Of a stretch of 64,000 bases of DNA, positions 15,820 to 23,998 are shown one piece after another. Made by a program: the position numbers and the translations under genes. Every line of letters begins with the position of its first letter. Within the stretch, counting starts at the first letter, position 1. The notes under the pieces are model-generated. The model ran no database searches and was not told the origin of the DNA. It saw nothing but the letters and a program-made list of their open reading frames with translations. Source of the stretch: an uncultured Oscillospiraceae bacterium (GTDB taxonomy: Bacteria > Bacillota > Clostridia > Oscillospirales > Acutalibacteraceae); assembly GCA_900539165.1 (NCBI GenBank), contig UQAZ01000005.1, forward strand, positions 1 to 64,000. The letters run 5' to 3'.

Positions 15820-17748
15820 ATGTTCAGATTAGAAAGTAAGCGAATTAAAAGAGAATTTAAGAATAACGACGGTAATTTTTATGCTTCTCAGATTGCAAAC
15901 ACATATTCGGGAATGAATTTTATTCCTGACGGAAACGGTTGCGAATTTGTTGTAAAATTCGTAAACGGCGACGAGCTTTCTTCAAAGGGACTTGTGGTTG
16001 AAAATGCAGGCTACGAGGGCGACAGACTTGTTTTTGCGTTTGAAGAGAGTATGGGCGTTAAGGTTACTCTTAAATTTTGGGTGCATAAAGACGGCAACAC
16101 TATTTGTAAGCAGATTTTCCTCAGCCAAAGCGGAGATGAGCCGATTGATTATGTTGACCTTGAATGCGTCGGAATTATTAATTCAAAAACCAATTTTTCC
16201 GTTGATGTTGTTGAGGGCGGCGAAATCCCTGCGTTTTGGTCAATGCTCGGTCAGCCTGTTTATGTTGACAGCCTTTTCTTCGGCTGTGAATTTCCTGCAA
16301 CCGAAAACAGAATTATTCACGGCAATGCTACCGTAAGATATTATATCGGCAGCACGGTCGGCTATGATTTTGCTTGTCCCGTAACCGTTATGGGAGCAGG
16401 TGAGGACAATACTCTTGCACAGGTACGCAAGGCGTTTTATGAATATATTGAATTTATCAGCGTTCCTACAAGATTGAGATTTCAGTACAACAGCTGGTAT
16501 GACTATATGAAGGACATTACAGAGGAAAACATTATGCAGTCCTTTGCAGAAGTTCATAAGCAGTTGTCGGCTTACGGCGCTCCTCAGCTTGATTCATATG
16601 TTGTTGACGACGGTTGGCCGAATACTAAGGCAGGCTTTTGGTCGTTTAATAAAAAATTTCCAAATAAGCTTACCAATGTAACCGCACTTTGTAACGAAAT
16701 GGGTTCACATTTCGGTTTGTGGCTTGGCCCGAGAGGCGGTTATACCCATCCCGAGAAAATTGCAAAGCGTATGCAAAGAGCAGGCAACGGCTATGTTAAT
16801 AAGCAGGCGTATGATATTTGTGTTGCTTCATCAAAGTATGTTGAAAAGCTTGGCGACTTTCTTATTGATACAACTGATGAATTTGATATTGATTATTGGA
16901 AGCTTGACGGATTTTGCTTGAAGCCTTGTCAGAATAAAAAGCACGACCACGCTGTCGGCGGTTATGAGGATATGTATTTTGTAACCGATATGTGGCAGAA
17001 GTGGATTAGACTTTATGAAAAGCTCAGAGCTACTAATCCAAAACTTTGGATTAATATGACTTGCTATGTCAATGTTTCTCCGTGGTGGCTTCAGTGGGTT
17101 AATTCTCTTTGGGTGCAAAACAGCGGCGACATCGGATTTGCTAAAAATCTTGAAAAGCAGGCGCAGGTGGATAAGGAAATCACCTATCGTGACGCAAGAT
17201 ATTTTGATTGTCTTTGCAAAAGAGCGCTTCAAATTCCGCTTAAAAATTTGTATAATCACGAACCTATTTACGGAAACACGGCGCATGTTGACTATACCGA
17301 TGATGAGTTTGAAAAGTATATCTATTGGTGTACCGTAAGAGGTCAGGCACTTAACGAGCTTCATTTGAGCGTTAATATGATGAACGACAGTAAGTGGCGT
17401 TCGCTTTCAAGCGCTATGAATTGGCAAAAGGAAAATTATCATATTCTCCAAAATGCTCAGTTTATAGGCGGAAATCCTGAGGAAAACAATGTTTACGGAT
17501 ATGTTGCTTGGGATGAAAACGGCGACGGTGTCGTGGCTATGCGTAATCCGTTTAACGAGGAGAGAGACCTCACTTTAACATTTAATAAGCTTATGGGTAC
17601 ACCCGAGTCGCTCAAGGGTGCAAGGTGCTTTAATGTATACTGTAAGAGTATGCCGGAGAATGACACGGTGTATGATTATAACAGCAAGATGGACTTAACC
17701 TTGAAGCCGTTTGAGCTTATGATTTTCAAAATTGCTAAGGAAAGATAA
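15820..17748 (+). CDS. GH36-like (clan GH-D) alpha-glycosidase
   Basis: A 642-residue enzyme without signal peptide, so cytosolic. An N-terminal beta-sandwich (about 1-210) precedes a TIM barrel with clan GH-D landmarks: YVVDDGWP near residue 262, LWLGPRGG near 300, and YWKLDGF near 362, where the Asp of KLDG fits the nucleophile. QNSGDIGF near 435 provides the likely acid/base Asp. Alpha-galactosidase or alpha-N-acetylgalactosaminidase activity is most likely, but the substrate is inferred; related clostridial proteins are sometimes mislabelled enterotoxin. Its co-operon lepB starts 5 nt after its stop. Confidence 0.75.
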   Translation: MFRLESKRIKREFKNNDGNFYASQIANTYSGMNFIPDGNGCEFVVKFVNGDELSSKGLVVENAGYEGDRLVFAFEESMGVKVTLKFWVHKDGNTICKQIFLSQSGDEPIDYVDLECVGIINSKTNFSVDVVEGGEIPAFWSMLGQPVYVDSLFFGCEFPATENRIIHGNATVRYYIGSTVGYDFACPVTVMGAGEDNTLAQVRKAFYEYIEFISVPTRLRFQYNSWYDYMKDITEENIMQSFAEVHKQLSAYGAPQLDSYVVDDGWPNTKAGFWSFNKKFPNKLTNVTALCNEMGSHFGLWLGPRGGYTHPEKIAKRMQRAGNGYVNKQAYDICVASSKYVEKLGDFLIDTTDEFDIDYWKLDGFCLKPCQNKKHDHAVGGYEDMYFVTDMWQKWIRLYEKLRATNPKLWINMTCYVNVSPWWLQWVNSLWVQNSGDIGFAKNLEKQAQVDKEITYRDARYFDCLCKRALQIPLKNLYNHEPIYGNTAHVDYTDDEFEKYIYWCTVRGQALNELHLSVNMMNDSKWRSLSSAMNWQKENYHILQNAQFIGGNPEENNVYGYVAWDENGDGVVAMRNPFNEERDLTLTFNKLMGTPESLKGARCFNVYCKSMPENDTVYDYNSKMDLTLKPFELMIFKIAKER

Positions 17749-17753
17749 TTGAT

Positions 17754-18347
17754 ATGAATGACGAAAAAGAAGCTATCAGCGAAAGCGAAGAAAATGCCGT
17801 AAAGGAGAAGTCGAAGCTCAGAGAAGCTCTTGAGTTTCTTGCTCCGATAGCGATTGCGTTGGTTATTGCAATGGTGTTGAAAATATTTGTTTTTGCAAAT
17901 GCCGTAATACCGACAGGCTCTATGCTTAACACTATTCAGGAGGGCGACAGGGTTTTTGCCAGCAAAATCGAATATACCCTGCACGATCCCGAAAGATATG
18001 ATATTGCCATTTTCAAATACCCCGATAACGAGAACGAATATTTCGTTAAAAGAGTAATCGGACTTCCCGGTGAAACGGTTAATATCAGAAACGGAGAGGT
18101 TTATGTAACCGATAAGGACGGAAATACCGAAAAGCTCAGAGACGATTTCGTTTCCCCTGAAAATAAGGACCGTTATAACGGTACTTTCATTGTTCCCGAG
18201 GATTCGTATTTCGTTATGGGAGATAACCGTGCAAGCTCTGTGGATTCTCGATATTGGAACACAACTCATTATGTTTCCAGAGATAAATTTATAGGTAAGG
18301 TAAAGCTTAGATATTATCCTTTCAACTCGTTTGGATGGATTAAGTAA
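17754..18347 (+). CDS. lepB: Signal peptidase I
   Basis: A 197-residue type I signal peptidase with one membrane helix (about 28-49) and a Gram-positive-style short periplasmic domain. Catalytic Ser56 lies in PTGSML and Lys99 in VKRVIGLPGE; the box E motif GDNRASSVDSR is intact. It removes signal peptides from Sec- and Tat-exported proteins. The cytosolic N-terminus is acidic and unusually long. Confidence 0.93.
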   Translation: MNDEKEAISESEENAVKEKSKLREALEFLAPIAIALVIAMVLKIFVFANAVIPTGSMLNTIQEGDRVFASKIEYTLHDPERYDIAIFKYPDNENEYFVKRVIGLPGETVNIRNGEVYVTDKDGNTEKLRDDFVSPENKDRYNGTFIVPEDSYFVMGDNRASSVDSRYWNTTHYVSRDKFIGKVKLRYYPFNSFGWIK

Positions 18348-18433
18348 AACCGTAATAACGCTGTAACCGAGAGGGTTGCAGTAATATAAACAAGCCGTTT
18401 TTAACGGTGATAAAATCAGCAAAGGAGAATATT

Positions 18434-18838
18434 ATGGAAAACAATCAGTATTATCAACCGACCAATACTCCTCCTCAGGAGCCTAATCAGTATCAGCCGC
18501 CACAGCAACCGTACCAACCGCCGTATCAGCAGCCGTATCAGGCTCCGTATCAGGCTCCGTATCAGCCGATGCCTGTATATGACGAGACGAGCGAGGTAAT
18601 GAGCGTTGGCTCGTATATTGCAATGTTTATTCTTTCTGCCATTCCGATAGTAAATATCATTTGCTGGATAGTGTGGCTTATCAGCCCTAATACAAATAAG
18701 AATAAAAAGAATTTTATTCTTGCTCAAATTATTATAATTGCCGTTTCTTATGCGGTTGCAATTTTTGCTTGCGTAGTTGCCGCCGGAGCAGGCGTAAGTA
18801 TGCTCGACAGTTTCGCCGCACTCGGCTTATTGATGTAA
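18434..18838 (+). CDS. Unknown membrane protein with Pro/Gln/Tyr-rich N-terminus
   Basis: A 134-residue protein. Residues about 5-45 are a low-complexity P-Y-Q-x repeat tract with imperfect YQPP and YQAP units, followed by two hydrophobic helices (about 57-80 and 93-120). Such architecture is common in clostridial membrane proteins of unknown role. Start at 18434 follows AAAGGAG. It is followed by a strong hairpin, so it is probably transcribed with or just after lepB. Confidence 0.7.
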   Translation: MENNQYYQPTNTPPQEPNQYQPPQQPYQPPYQQPYQAPYQAPYQPMPVYDETSEVMSVGSYIAMFILSAIPIVNIICWIVWLISPNTNKNKKNFILAQIIIIAVSYAVAIFACVVAAGAGVSMLDSFAALGLLM

Positions 18839-18850
18839 AACATAAAACAA

Positions 18851-18880
18851 AACCGGCTCGGGAATTAACCCGAGCCGGTT
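18851..18880. terminator. Strong hairpin, terminator-like
   Basis: A perfect 12-bp stem (AACCGGCTCGGG with CCCGAGCCGGTT) and 6-nt loop. It is followed by little T on the plus strand, so plus-strand termination may be inefficient; the T-rich side faces the minus strand. Confidence 0.65.
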
Positions 18881-18920
18881 AGTGATTATGTGACATATAA
18901 AATTTATCAATTAAAATATC

Positions 18921-18949
18921 TTGACAATTTGTCGATATTATGTTATATT
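18921..18949 (+). promoter_or_regulatory. infC-rpmI-rplT promoter
   Basis: Consensus -35 TTGACA and TATATT at 17-bp spacing. Confidence 0.85.
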
Positions 18950-18955
18950 ATTTGC

Positions 18956-19084
18956 ACAACAAAGCAGAGCGTTCGTTCTCCCCTTCAGCGAGTAGGTAAA
19001 AAGGGCAATAATTTTTAGTGATTATTGAAAGTACAGGCGTTTTGCGTTTGTGCTTATTTATTTTTTTATGAAGAGGTGTTTTTT
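18956..19084 (+). promoter_or_regulatory. Leader of the infC operon (possible L20-type leader)
   Basis: About 130 nt separate the predicted transcription start from infC. In Firmicutes this leader usually binds ribosomal protein L20 for autoregulation, and a leader of this length and place fits. I see a short hairpin around CAGGCG/CGTTTG (about 19034-19050) followed by a T-rich tract, compatible with a weak attenuator. I could not establish the full L20 fold by eye. Confidence 0.4.
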
Positions 19085-19600
19085 ATCAGCAAGGACGCTC
19101 CACAGTTAAACGGCGAAATCAGAGATAAGGAATTGCGTGTCATTTCGGATACAGGCGAGCAGCTTGGTATTATGAGCGCAAAAGAGGCACAGGCATTGGC
19201 AGATTCAAAGGGCGTGGATTTGGTTAAGATTGCCCCTATGGCAAAGCCGCCTGTTGCAAAAATTATGGATTACTCTAAGTATCGCTATGAGCAAACTAAG
19301 CGTGAAAAGGAAAATCGTAAAAAGCAAAAGACTGTCGAAACAAAGGAGATAAGACTGTCTCTTAATATCGACATCGGCGATTTTAACACTAAGGTAAATC
19401 AGGCAAGAAAGTTTTTATCTAAGGGCGATAAGCTTAAAGTTTCTATCCGTCTTAGAGGTAGAGAAATGGCTCATCCCGAGCTTGGTGAAACTAATATGCA
19501 GAGATTTGCAGATGAGCTTGTCGAGGATGCAATAATTGATAAAAAGCCTAAGCTTGAGGGACGCCAAATACTTATGTTTATGTCCCCAAAAACTAAGTAA
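19085..19600 (+). CDS. infC: Translation initiation factor IF-3
   Basis: A 171-residue IF-3 that prevents premature 30S-50S joining and proofreads start codons. N-domain (LNGEIRDKELRVISDTGEQLG) and C-domain (KGDKLKVSIRLRGREMAH) are both complete. There is no ATG, GTG or TTG at a sensible place: GAGGTG at 19073-19078 is followed 6 nt later by ATC, in frame, and starting there gives normal length. A rare start codon is the known basis of IF-3 autoregulation in other bacteria (AUU in E. coli). First gene of infC-rpmI-rplT. Confidence 0.92.
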   Translation: MSKDAPQLNGEIRDKELRVISDTGEQLGIMSAKEAQALADSKGVDLVKIAPMAKPPVAKIMDYSKYRYEQTKREKENRKKQKTVETKEIRLSLNIDIGDFNTKVNQARKFLSKGDKLKVSIRLRGREMAHPELGETNMQRFADELVEDAIIDKKPKLEGRQILMFMSPKTK

Positions 19601-19623
19601 TTTAATTTTACGGAGGAATAATT

Positions 19624-19821
19624 ATGCCAAAAATTAAGACACACAGCGGCGCTAAAAAGCGTTTCAAGACCACAAAAAGCGGTAAAGTAAAGAGAGCGCA
19701 CGCTTACACATCACACATTCTTACTAAGAAGACAACAAAGCGCAAGAGAAATCTTCGCAAGACTGCAGTTGCCGATGTTACAAACCAGAAGCAGTGCAAG
19801 AGACTTGTTCCTTATAAATAA
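19624..19821 (+). CDS. rpmI: 50S ribosomal protein L35
   Basis: A 65-residue, very basic protein starting MPKIKTHSGAKKRFK, the standard L35 sequence and length. It sits 23 nt after infC with a GGAGGA site and is co-transcribed with rplT. Confidence 0.97.
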   Translation: MPKIKTHSGAKKRFKTTKSGKVKRAHAYTSHILTKKTTKRKRNLRKTAVADVTNQKQCKRLVPYK

Positions 19822-19855
19822 GAAGAACGATTAAAACTTACGGAGGTATTTTACA

Positions 19856-20209
19856 ATGGCTAGAATTAAAGGCGCTATGGCGACTCGCAAAAGAAGAAAA
19901 AAGGTATTAAAGGCAGCTAAGGGTTACTACGGCTCAAAGCACACACTATTCAAGACAGCTAAGCAGGCTGTTATGAAGAGTGGTCAGTATGCATATATCG
20001 GCAGAAAGCAGAAGAAGAGAGATTTCAGAAGAATTTGGATTACTCGTATTTCAGCAGCTGCTAAGATGAACGGTATGAACTACTCAACCTTTATGAACGG
20101 ACTCAAGAAGGCAGGCATCGACCTTAACAGAAAGATGCTCTCAGAGATTGCAATTTCTGACCCAATGGGCTTTGCTACTCTCGTTGAGGCTGCAAAGTCT
20201 GCTCTCTAA
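19856..20209 (+). CDS. rplT: 50S ribosomal protein L20
   Basis: A 117-residue protein with L20 hallmarks (KGYYGSKH, RKQKKRDFRRIWI). It organises 23S rRNA early in 50S assembly and in Firmicutes represses its own operon through the leader. A GGAGGT site precedes the ATG, and a terminator follows at 20227. Confidence 0.97.
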   Translation: MARIKGAMATRKRRKKVLKAAKGYYGSKHTLFKTAKQAVMKSGQYAYIGRKQKKRDFRRIWITRISAAAKMNGMNYSTFMNGLKKAGIDLNRKMLSEIAISDPMGFATLVEAAKSAL

Positions 20210-20226
20210 TTTAATTATACAGATTT

Positions 20227-20256
20227 GCACTACGGCTTTTGTCGTGGTGCTTTTTT
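20227..20256 (+). terminator. rplT terminator
   Basis: GCACTACGGC pairs with GTCGTGGTGC around TTTT, followed by six T. Confidence 0.9.
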
Positions 20257-20257
20257 G

Positions 20258-20286
20258 TTGCAATGAAAAGGTAAATATATTATAAT
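20258..20286 (+). promoter_or_regulatory. Promoter giving a probably leaderless transcript
   Basis: TTGCAA and TATAAT are 17 bp apart. Only 7 nt separate the -10 from the ATG at 20294, and no ribosome binding site is present, so transcription would start at or next to the A of the start codon. Confidence 0.65.
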
Positions 20287-20293
20287 ATGTCTT

Positions 20294-21037
20294 ATGGAAT
20301 ATAATTATGAAAGATTATCTGATGATATAAGCATTGCTGTAAGCAATGAGCATACATTTGGTACGGATGCGGTGTTGCTCTCCTATTTTGCCAAGCCCAA
20401 ATATAAGGACAGGGCGCTTGATATGGGAACGGGCTGCGGCATAATTCCTCTTTTGTGGCTCAGAGACAGCAGGCAGACAGGCATTCATTGCCTTGATATT
20501 CAGGAAAACGCATTTGAACAGGTTAAAAATACAATAGAGCATAACTCTCTTTCGGACAGACTTACTCCCCACCTCTGTGATTTGAGGAATATTCAGGAGG
20601 AGTTTTCGGCGGAGTGCTTTACGCTTGTTACTATGAATCCTCCGTATAAGCCGATTAACACGGGTATTGAATCCTTGGGCGAAAGTGCAAGAATTGCTCG
20701 CCACGAGGTTTGTTGTAATATTGAGGATGCGGTTAAGGCTGCTTCATATCTGCTCACTTATTCGGGCAGATTTTGTATGTGCCATCGTCCCGAGAGGCTT
20801 GTTGACGCTCTTGATATGATGAGAGAATACAAGCTTGAGCCAAAACGACTGAGATTTGTGGTTGACAAGGCAGGGGAAGAGCCGTTTTTATTCTTGGTTG
20901 AGGGAAAAAAAGGCGCAAAACCGTTTTTAAGAGTAGAGCCGACGCTTGTTATAAAAAACAGCGAGAGCAAATTTACTGATGAAATGCTCGAAATTTACGG
21001 CTCGTATGCCGACGGATATGAGGATAAGGTGAGATAA
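20294..21037 (+). CDS. TrmN6-like tRNA/RNA adenine-N6 methyltransferase
   Basis: A 247-residue class I SAM-dependent methyltransferase. The SAM-binding motif LDMGTGCGIIPLL is at about 39-51 and the adenine-N6 motif NPPY near residue 117. It resembles the YfiC/TrmN6 family that methylates A37 of tRNA1(Val), commonly found upstream of rsmI in Firmicutes. No Shine-Dalgarno site precedes it (see promoter at 20258). The stop codon overlaps the rsmI start by 1 nt. Confidence 0.82.
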   Translation: MEYNYERLSDDISIAVSNEHTFGTDAVLLSYFAKPKYKDRALDMGTGCGIIPLLWLRDSRQTGIHCLDIQENAFEQVKNTIEHNSLSDRLTPHLCDLRNIQEEFSAECFTLVTMNPPYKPINTGIESLGESARIARHEVCCNIEDAVKAASYLLTYSGRFCMCHRPERLVDALDMMREYKLEPKRLRFVVDKAGEEPFLFLVEGKKGAKPFLRVEPTLVIKNSESKFTDEMLEIYGSYADGYEDKVR

Positions 21038-21855
21038 TGAACGGAAAATTATATGTTGTCGGTACGCCAATCGGCAATTTGGGCGACTTTTCTCAGCGTG
21101 CGCTTGATGTACTCAGAGAGGTTGACTTTATTGCCGCAGAGGACACAAGAGTTACGCTGAAGCTGCTAAATCATTTCGATATAAAAAAGGAAATGATAAG
21201 CTATTTTGAGCATAACAAAAATTCGAAGGGTGATGTCATTATATCACGCTTGCTTTCGGGCGAAAGCTGTGCTGTTTGCACCGATGCGGGAATGCCTGCA
21301 ATTAGCGATCCCGGAGAGGATTTGGTAAGAGAATGTCACGAAAACGGGATTGAGGTTGAGAGCGTTCCCGGACCTACGGCATTTGCAACGGCACTTGCTA
21401 TTTCGGGTATGCCGTCAAGACGCTTTACTTTTGAGGGCTTTTTGAGTGCCGACAAAAAGGAGCGTAAGGCACAGCTCAAGGAGCTGATTAACGAAAGGCG
21501 AACAATGATTTTTTATGAAGCTCCGCATAAGCTTGTTGCCACGCTCGATGATATGCTTTCCGCTTTCGGCAATCGCAATGTTGCTGTTGTTAAGGAAATT
21601 ACAAAAATTCACGAGAGCGTTTTCAGAACAACTCTTGCCGAGGCTGTCGAAGCGTATAAAAATGAGAAGCCTAAGGGTGAGTTTGTAATTATTGTTGAGG
21701 GTGTTGCCGACAGTACGGAGGAAATCACCTTTGAAAGAGCTGTCGAAATGGCACGCTCGCTTATGCAAAACGGTATGAGCGTCAGTCTTGCCGCTAAGGA
21801 AATCGCAAATTCAACGCCGTATAAAAAAGGCGATATATATAAGGCGCTGCTATGA
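21037..21855 (+). CDS. rsmI: 16S rRNA (cytidine1402-2'-O)-methyltransferase
   Basis: A 272-residue tetrapyrrole-methylase-fold enzyme beginning with the conserved VVGTPIGNLGDFSQRA and containing AAEDTRVT and GMPAISDPG. RsmI 2'-O-methylates C1402 in the ribosomal decoding centre. It overlaps its neighbours by 1 nt upstream and 4 nt (ATGA) downstream, indicating coupled translation. Confidence 0.94.
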   Translation: MNGKLYVVGTPIGNLGDFSQRALDVLREVDFIAAEDTRVTLKLLNHFDIKKEMISYFEHNKNSKGDVIISRLLSGESCAVCTDAGMPAISDPGEDLVRECHENGIEVESVPGPTAFATALAISGMPSRRFTFEGFLSADKKERKAQLKELINERRTMIFYEAPHKLVATLDDMLSAFGNRNVAVVKEITKIHESVFRTTLAEAVEAYKNEKPKGEFVIIVEGVADSTEEITFERAVEMARSLMQNGMSVSLAAKEIANSTPYKKGDIYKALL

Positions 21856-22742
21856 TTTGTAATCAATGTCCGAGAAAATGTAATGTTGACAGAACAAGAA
21901 CAGTAGGTTATTGCAAAAGTCCCGAAGAATTCAGACTGTCCCGTGCGGCACTCCATTTTTGGGAAGAACCTTGCATAAGCGGAAAGAACGGCAGCGGCGC
22001 CGTGTTCTTCAGCGGTTGCAACCTCGGTTGCGTTTTTTGTCAAAACTACGAAATCAGTCACGAAAACAAAGGCATTACGGTAGATGACGATGAGCTTTTG
22101 GGGATATTCGACAATCTCATTGCTCAGGGTGCTGAAAATATCAATTTGGTTAATCCCACTCATTATGCCGTGCAGCTTGCAACGTTGCTGAAAAAGCATA
22201 AGCCGTCCGTGCCGGTGGTGTATAATTCCTCGGGTTATGAGAGCGTTCAAACGCTGAAAATGCTTGACGGCTTAGTGGATGTGTATCTGCCCGACTTTAA
22301 GTATATAAGAAACGATAAGGCACTTAAATACAGCAGGGCAGAGGATTATCCCGAGGTTGCAATGCATGCTTTGGAAGAAATGTACCGTCAAAGGGGAAAG
22401 ACGGAATTTGACGAAAACGGCATTATGAAAAAGGGTATGATAATTCGTCATCTTATTTTGCCGTCAAATACAAATTCGTCGCTTAAAATATTCGATTTCA
22501 TAAACGAAAAATTTCCAAATGCATATGTTTCTTTAATGGCACAGTATACTCCGTGCAATGATTTATCTGCTGTACCCGAATTGGACAGAAAAATTACCGA
22601 GAGAGAATACAATAAGGTTGTTGATTATGCCTTAAACCTCGGTATGGATAAAATTTTTATTCAGTCAATCGAGTCTGCCGATGAAAAATTCATTCCGGAT
22701 TTTGATTTTACGGGAATCAAAAAACAAGAAAAGAGGACATAA
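21852..22742 (+). CDS. Radical SAM protein, PflA-like
   Basis: A 296-residue radical SAM enzyme of the COG1313 pyruvate-formate-lyase-activase-like group. The cluster motif CNLGCVFCQ (C-x3-C-x2-C) is near residues 56-63. An extra N-terminal cysteine set (CNQCPRKC, then C at about 21) may bind a second metal cluster. No glycyl-radical partner is adjacent; NrdD has its own NrdG, so the substrate is unknown. It overlaps rsmI by 4 nt. Confidence 0.85.
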   Translation: MICNQCPRKCNVDRTRTVGYCKSPEEFRLSRAALHFWEEPCISGKNGSGAVFFSGCNLGCVFCQNYEISHENKGITVDDDELLGIFDNLIAQGAENINLVNPTHYAVQLATLLKKHKPSVPVVYNSSGYESVQTLKMLDGLVDVYLPDFKYIRNDKALKYSRAEDYPEVAMHALEEMYRQRGKTEFDENGIMKKGMIIRHLILPSNTNSSLKIFDFINEKFPNAYVSLMAQYTPCNDLSAVPELDRKITEREYNKVVDYALNLGMDKIFIQSIESADEKFIPDFDFTGIKKQEKRT

Positions 22743-22743
22743 A

Positions 22744-23205
22744 ATGAAAAAGTTTTTTAAGGAATTCAGAGAATTTATTTCTAAGGGTAATGTTCTTGAT
22801 TTGGCTGTCGGTGTTATCATCGGCGGTGCGTTCAACTCTGTTGTTAAGGGTCTGACAGATAATATTATTCAGCCTTTGCTTAATTGCTTGGGTGGGGCAG
22901 AGGTTCAAGGCAGGATTCGTCTTTTCGGCACAGATAACTATATTGATTACGGTGCGTTTATCTCTGCGGTAATTAATTTTCTTATTATGGCTCTTGTTAT
23001 TTTTCTTATTATCAAGTTCGTTAATAAGGCAGAGGAAGCGGCATTAAGGCTTTCAAATAAAAACAGAGAGCAAGAAATTCCTGCTCCGACAACTAAGATT
23101 TGTCCGTTTTGCAAGAGCGAAATTGCAATAGATGCAACCAGATGTCCTCATTGTACCTCTATGCTTGATGAAAAAAATAAAATTTGTGAGGATAAAAATG
23201 TATAA
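22744..23205 (+). CDS. mscL: Large-conductance mechanosensitive channel with C-terminal zinc ribbon
   Basis: A 153-residue MscL; the channel opens under membrane tension on osmotic downshock. The N-terminal S1/M1 block (FKEFREFISKGNVLDLAVGV) and second helix (about 74-97) are canonical. After residue about 119 comes a CPFC-x11-CPHC zinc-ribbon, which the common 130-residue MscL lacks. Start at 22744 is supported by AGAGGA and by homology. The stop overlaps tatD by 8 nt. Confidence 0.9.
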   Translation: MKKFFKEFREFISKGNVLDLAVGVIIGGAFNSVVKGLTDNIIQPLLNCLGGAEVQGRIRLFGTDNYIDYGAFISAVINFLIMALVIFLIIKFVNKAEEAALRLSNKNREQEIPAPTTKICPFCKSEIAIDATRCPHCTSMLDEKNKICEDKNV

Positions 23206-23962
23206 TAATATATTTGATACTCATTCTCATTATGATGATGATAAATTTGATAAGGACAGGTTTACGCTTCTGTCGTCGCTGAAGGATAAGGGCGTTTGTA
23301 ATGTCGTAAGCTGTGGCTGTGATGTTCAAAGCAGCAGGTTTAATAAGCTTTTGAGCGAAAAATTTGACGGTTTTTACTTTGCCGCAGGACTTCATCCCGA
23401 AAATCTTGAGGGTGCGTCAAACGCCGATTTGCAAATAATCAAGGAGCTTCTCAGCGATGAAAAATGCGTTGCTGTCGGTGAAATCGGACTTGATTATCAT
23501 TGGATGTCGTCACCAAAAAGTGTTCAGGCAGAATTCTTTAACGCTCAGATTGAGATGGCTAAGGAGCTTGATATGCCTGTTATTGTGCATGACAGGGAGG
23601 CTCATGGAGACACTCTCGATATTTTACGCAGAACTGCGCCAAAGGGCGTTTTGCATTGCTTCTCAGGCTCTAAAGAGATGGCACGAGAGATTATCAACCT
23701 CGGTATGTATATCGGAATCAACGGCGTGGCAACATTTAAGAATGCAAGAAAAAGCTTGGAGGTTGTTAAGGAAATACCTCTTGACAGGCTGTTGTTAGAA
23801 ACAGATTGTCCGTATCTTGCACCCGAGCCGCACAGAGGCGAGCGAAACGACTCCTCATATATTCCGTTTGTTGCCGAAAGAATCGGTGAACTTCTTGGCG
23901 AATCTGCCCAAACGATTTTGGATATTACCTGCGAGAATGCACACAGAATGTATAATGTATAA
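23198..23962 (+). CDS. tatD: TatD-family metal-dependent DNase
   Basis: A 254-residue TIM-barrel hydrolase starting with DTHSHYDDDKF, with metal ligands in GEIGLDYH, the VHDRE segment, HCFSGS and LLETDCPYLAP. TatD enzymes are 3'-5' DNA exonucleases or tRNA-D-aminoacyl-type hydrolases. The ATG at 23198 lies within the end of mscL. Last gene of the 20.3-24.0 kb run, closed by a terminator. Confidence 0.93.
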   Translation: MYNNIFDTHSHYDDDKFDKDRFTLLSSLKDKGVCNVVSCGCDVQSSRFNKLLSEKFDGFYFAAGLHPENLEGASNADLQIIKELLSDEKCVAVGEIGLDYHWMSSPKSVQAEFFNAQIEMAKELDMPVIVHDREAHGDTLDILRRTAPKGVLHCFSGSKEMAREIINLGMYIGINGVATFKNARKSLEVVKEIPLDRLLLETDCPYLAPEPHRGERNDSSYIPFVAERIGELLGESAQTILDITCENAHRMYNV

Positions 23963-23965
23963 CGA

Positions 23966-23997
23966 AAAAACTCCTGTTTAGAATACAGGAGTTTTTT
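23966..23997. terminator. Bidirectional terminator
   Basis: AAAAACTCCTGT and ACAGGAGTTTTT form a perfect stem between convergent tatD and the SIS-domain gene. Confidence 0.9.
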
Positions 23998-23998
23998 C

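Noticed and set aside
17676..18422. 248-codon minus-strand open frame over lepB
   Set aside because: Lies opposite a complete signal peptidase with all catalytic motifs; sequence has no recognisable features.
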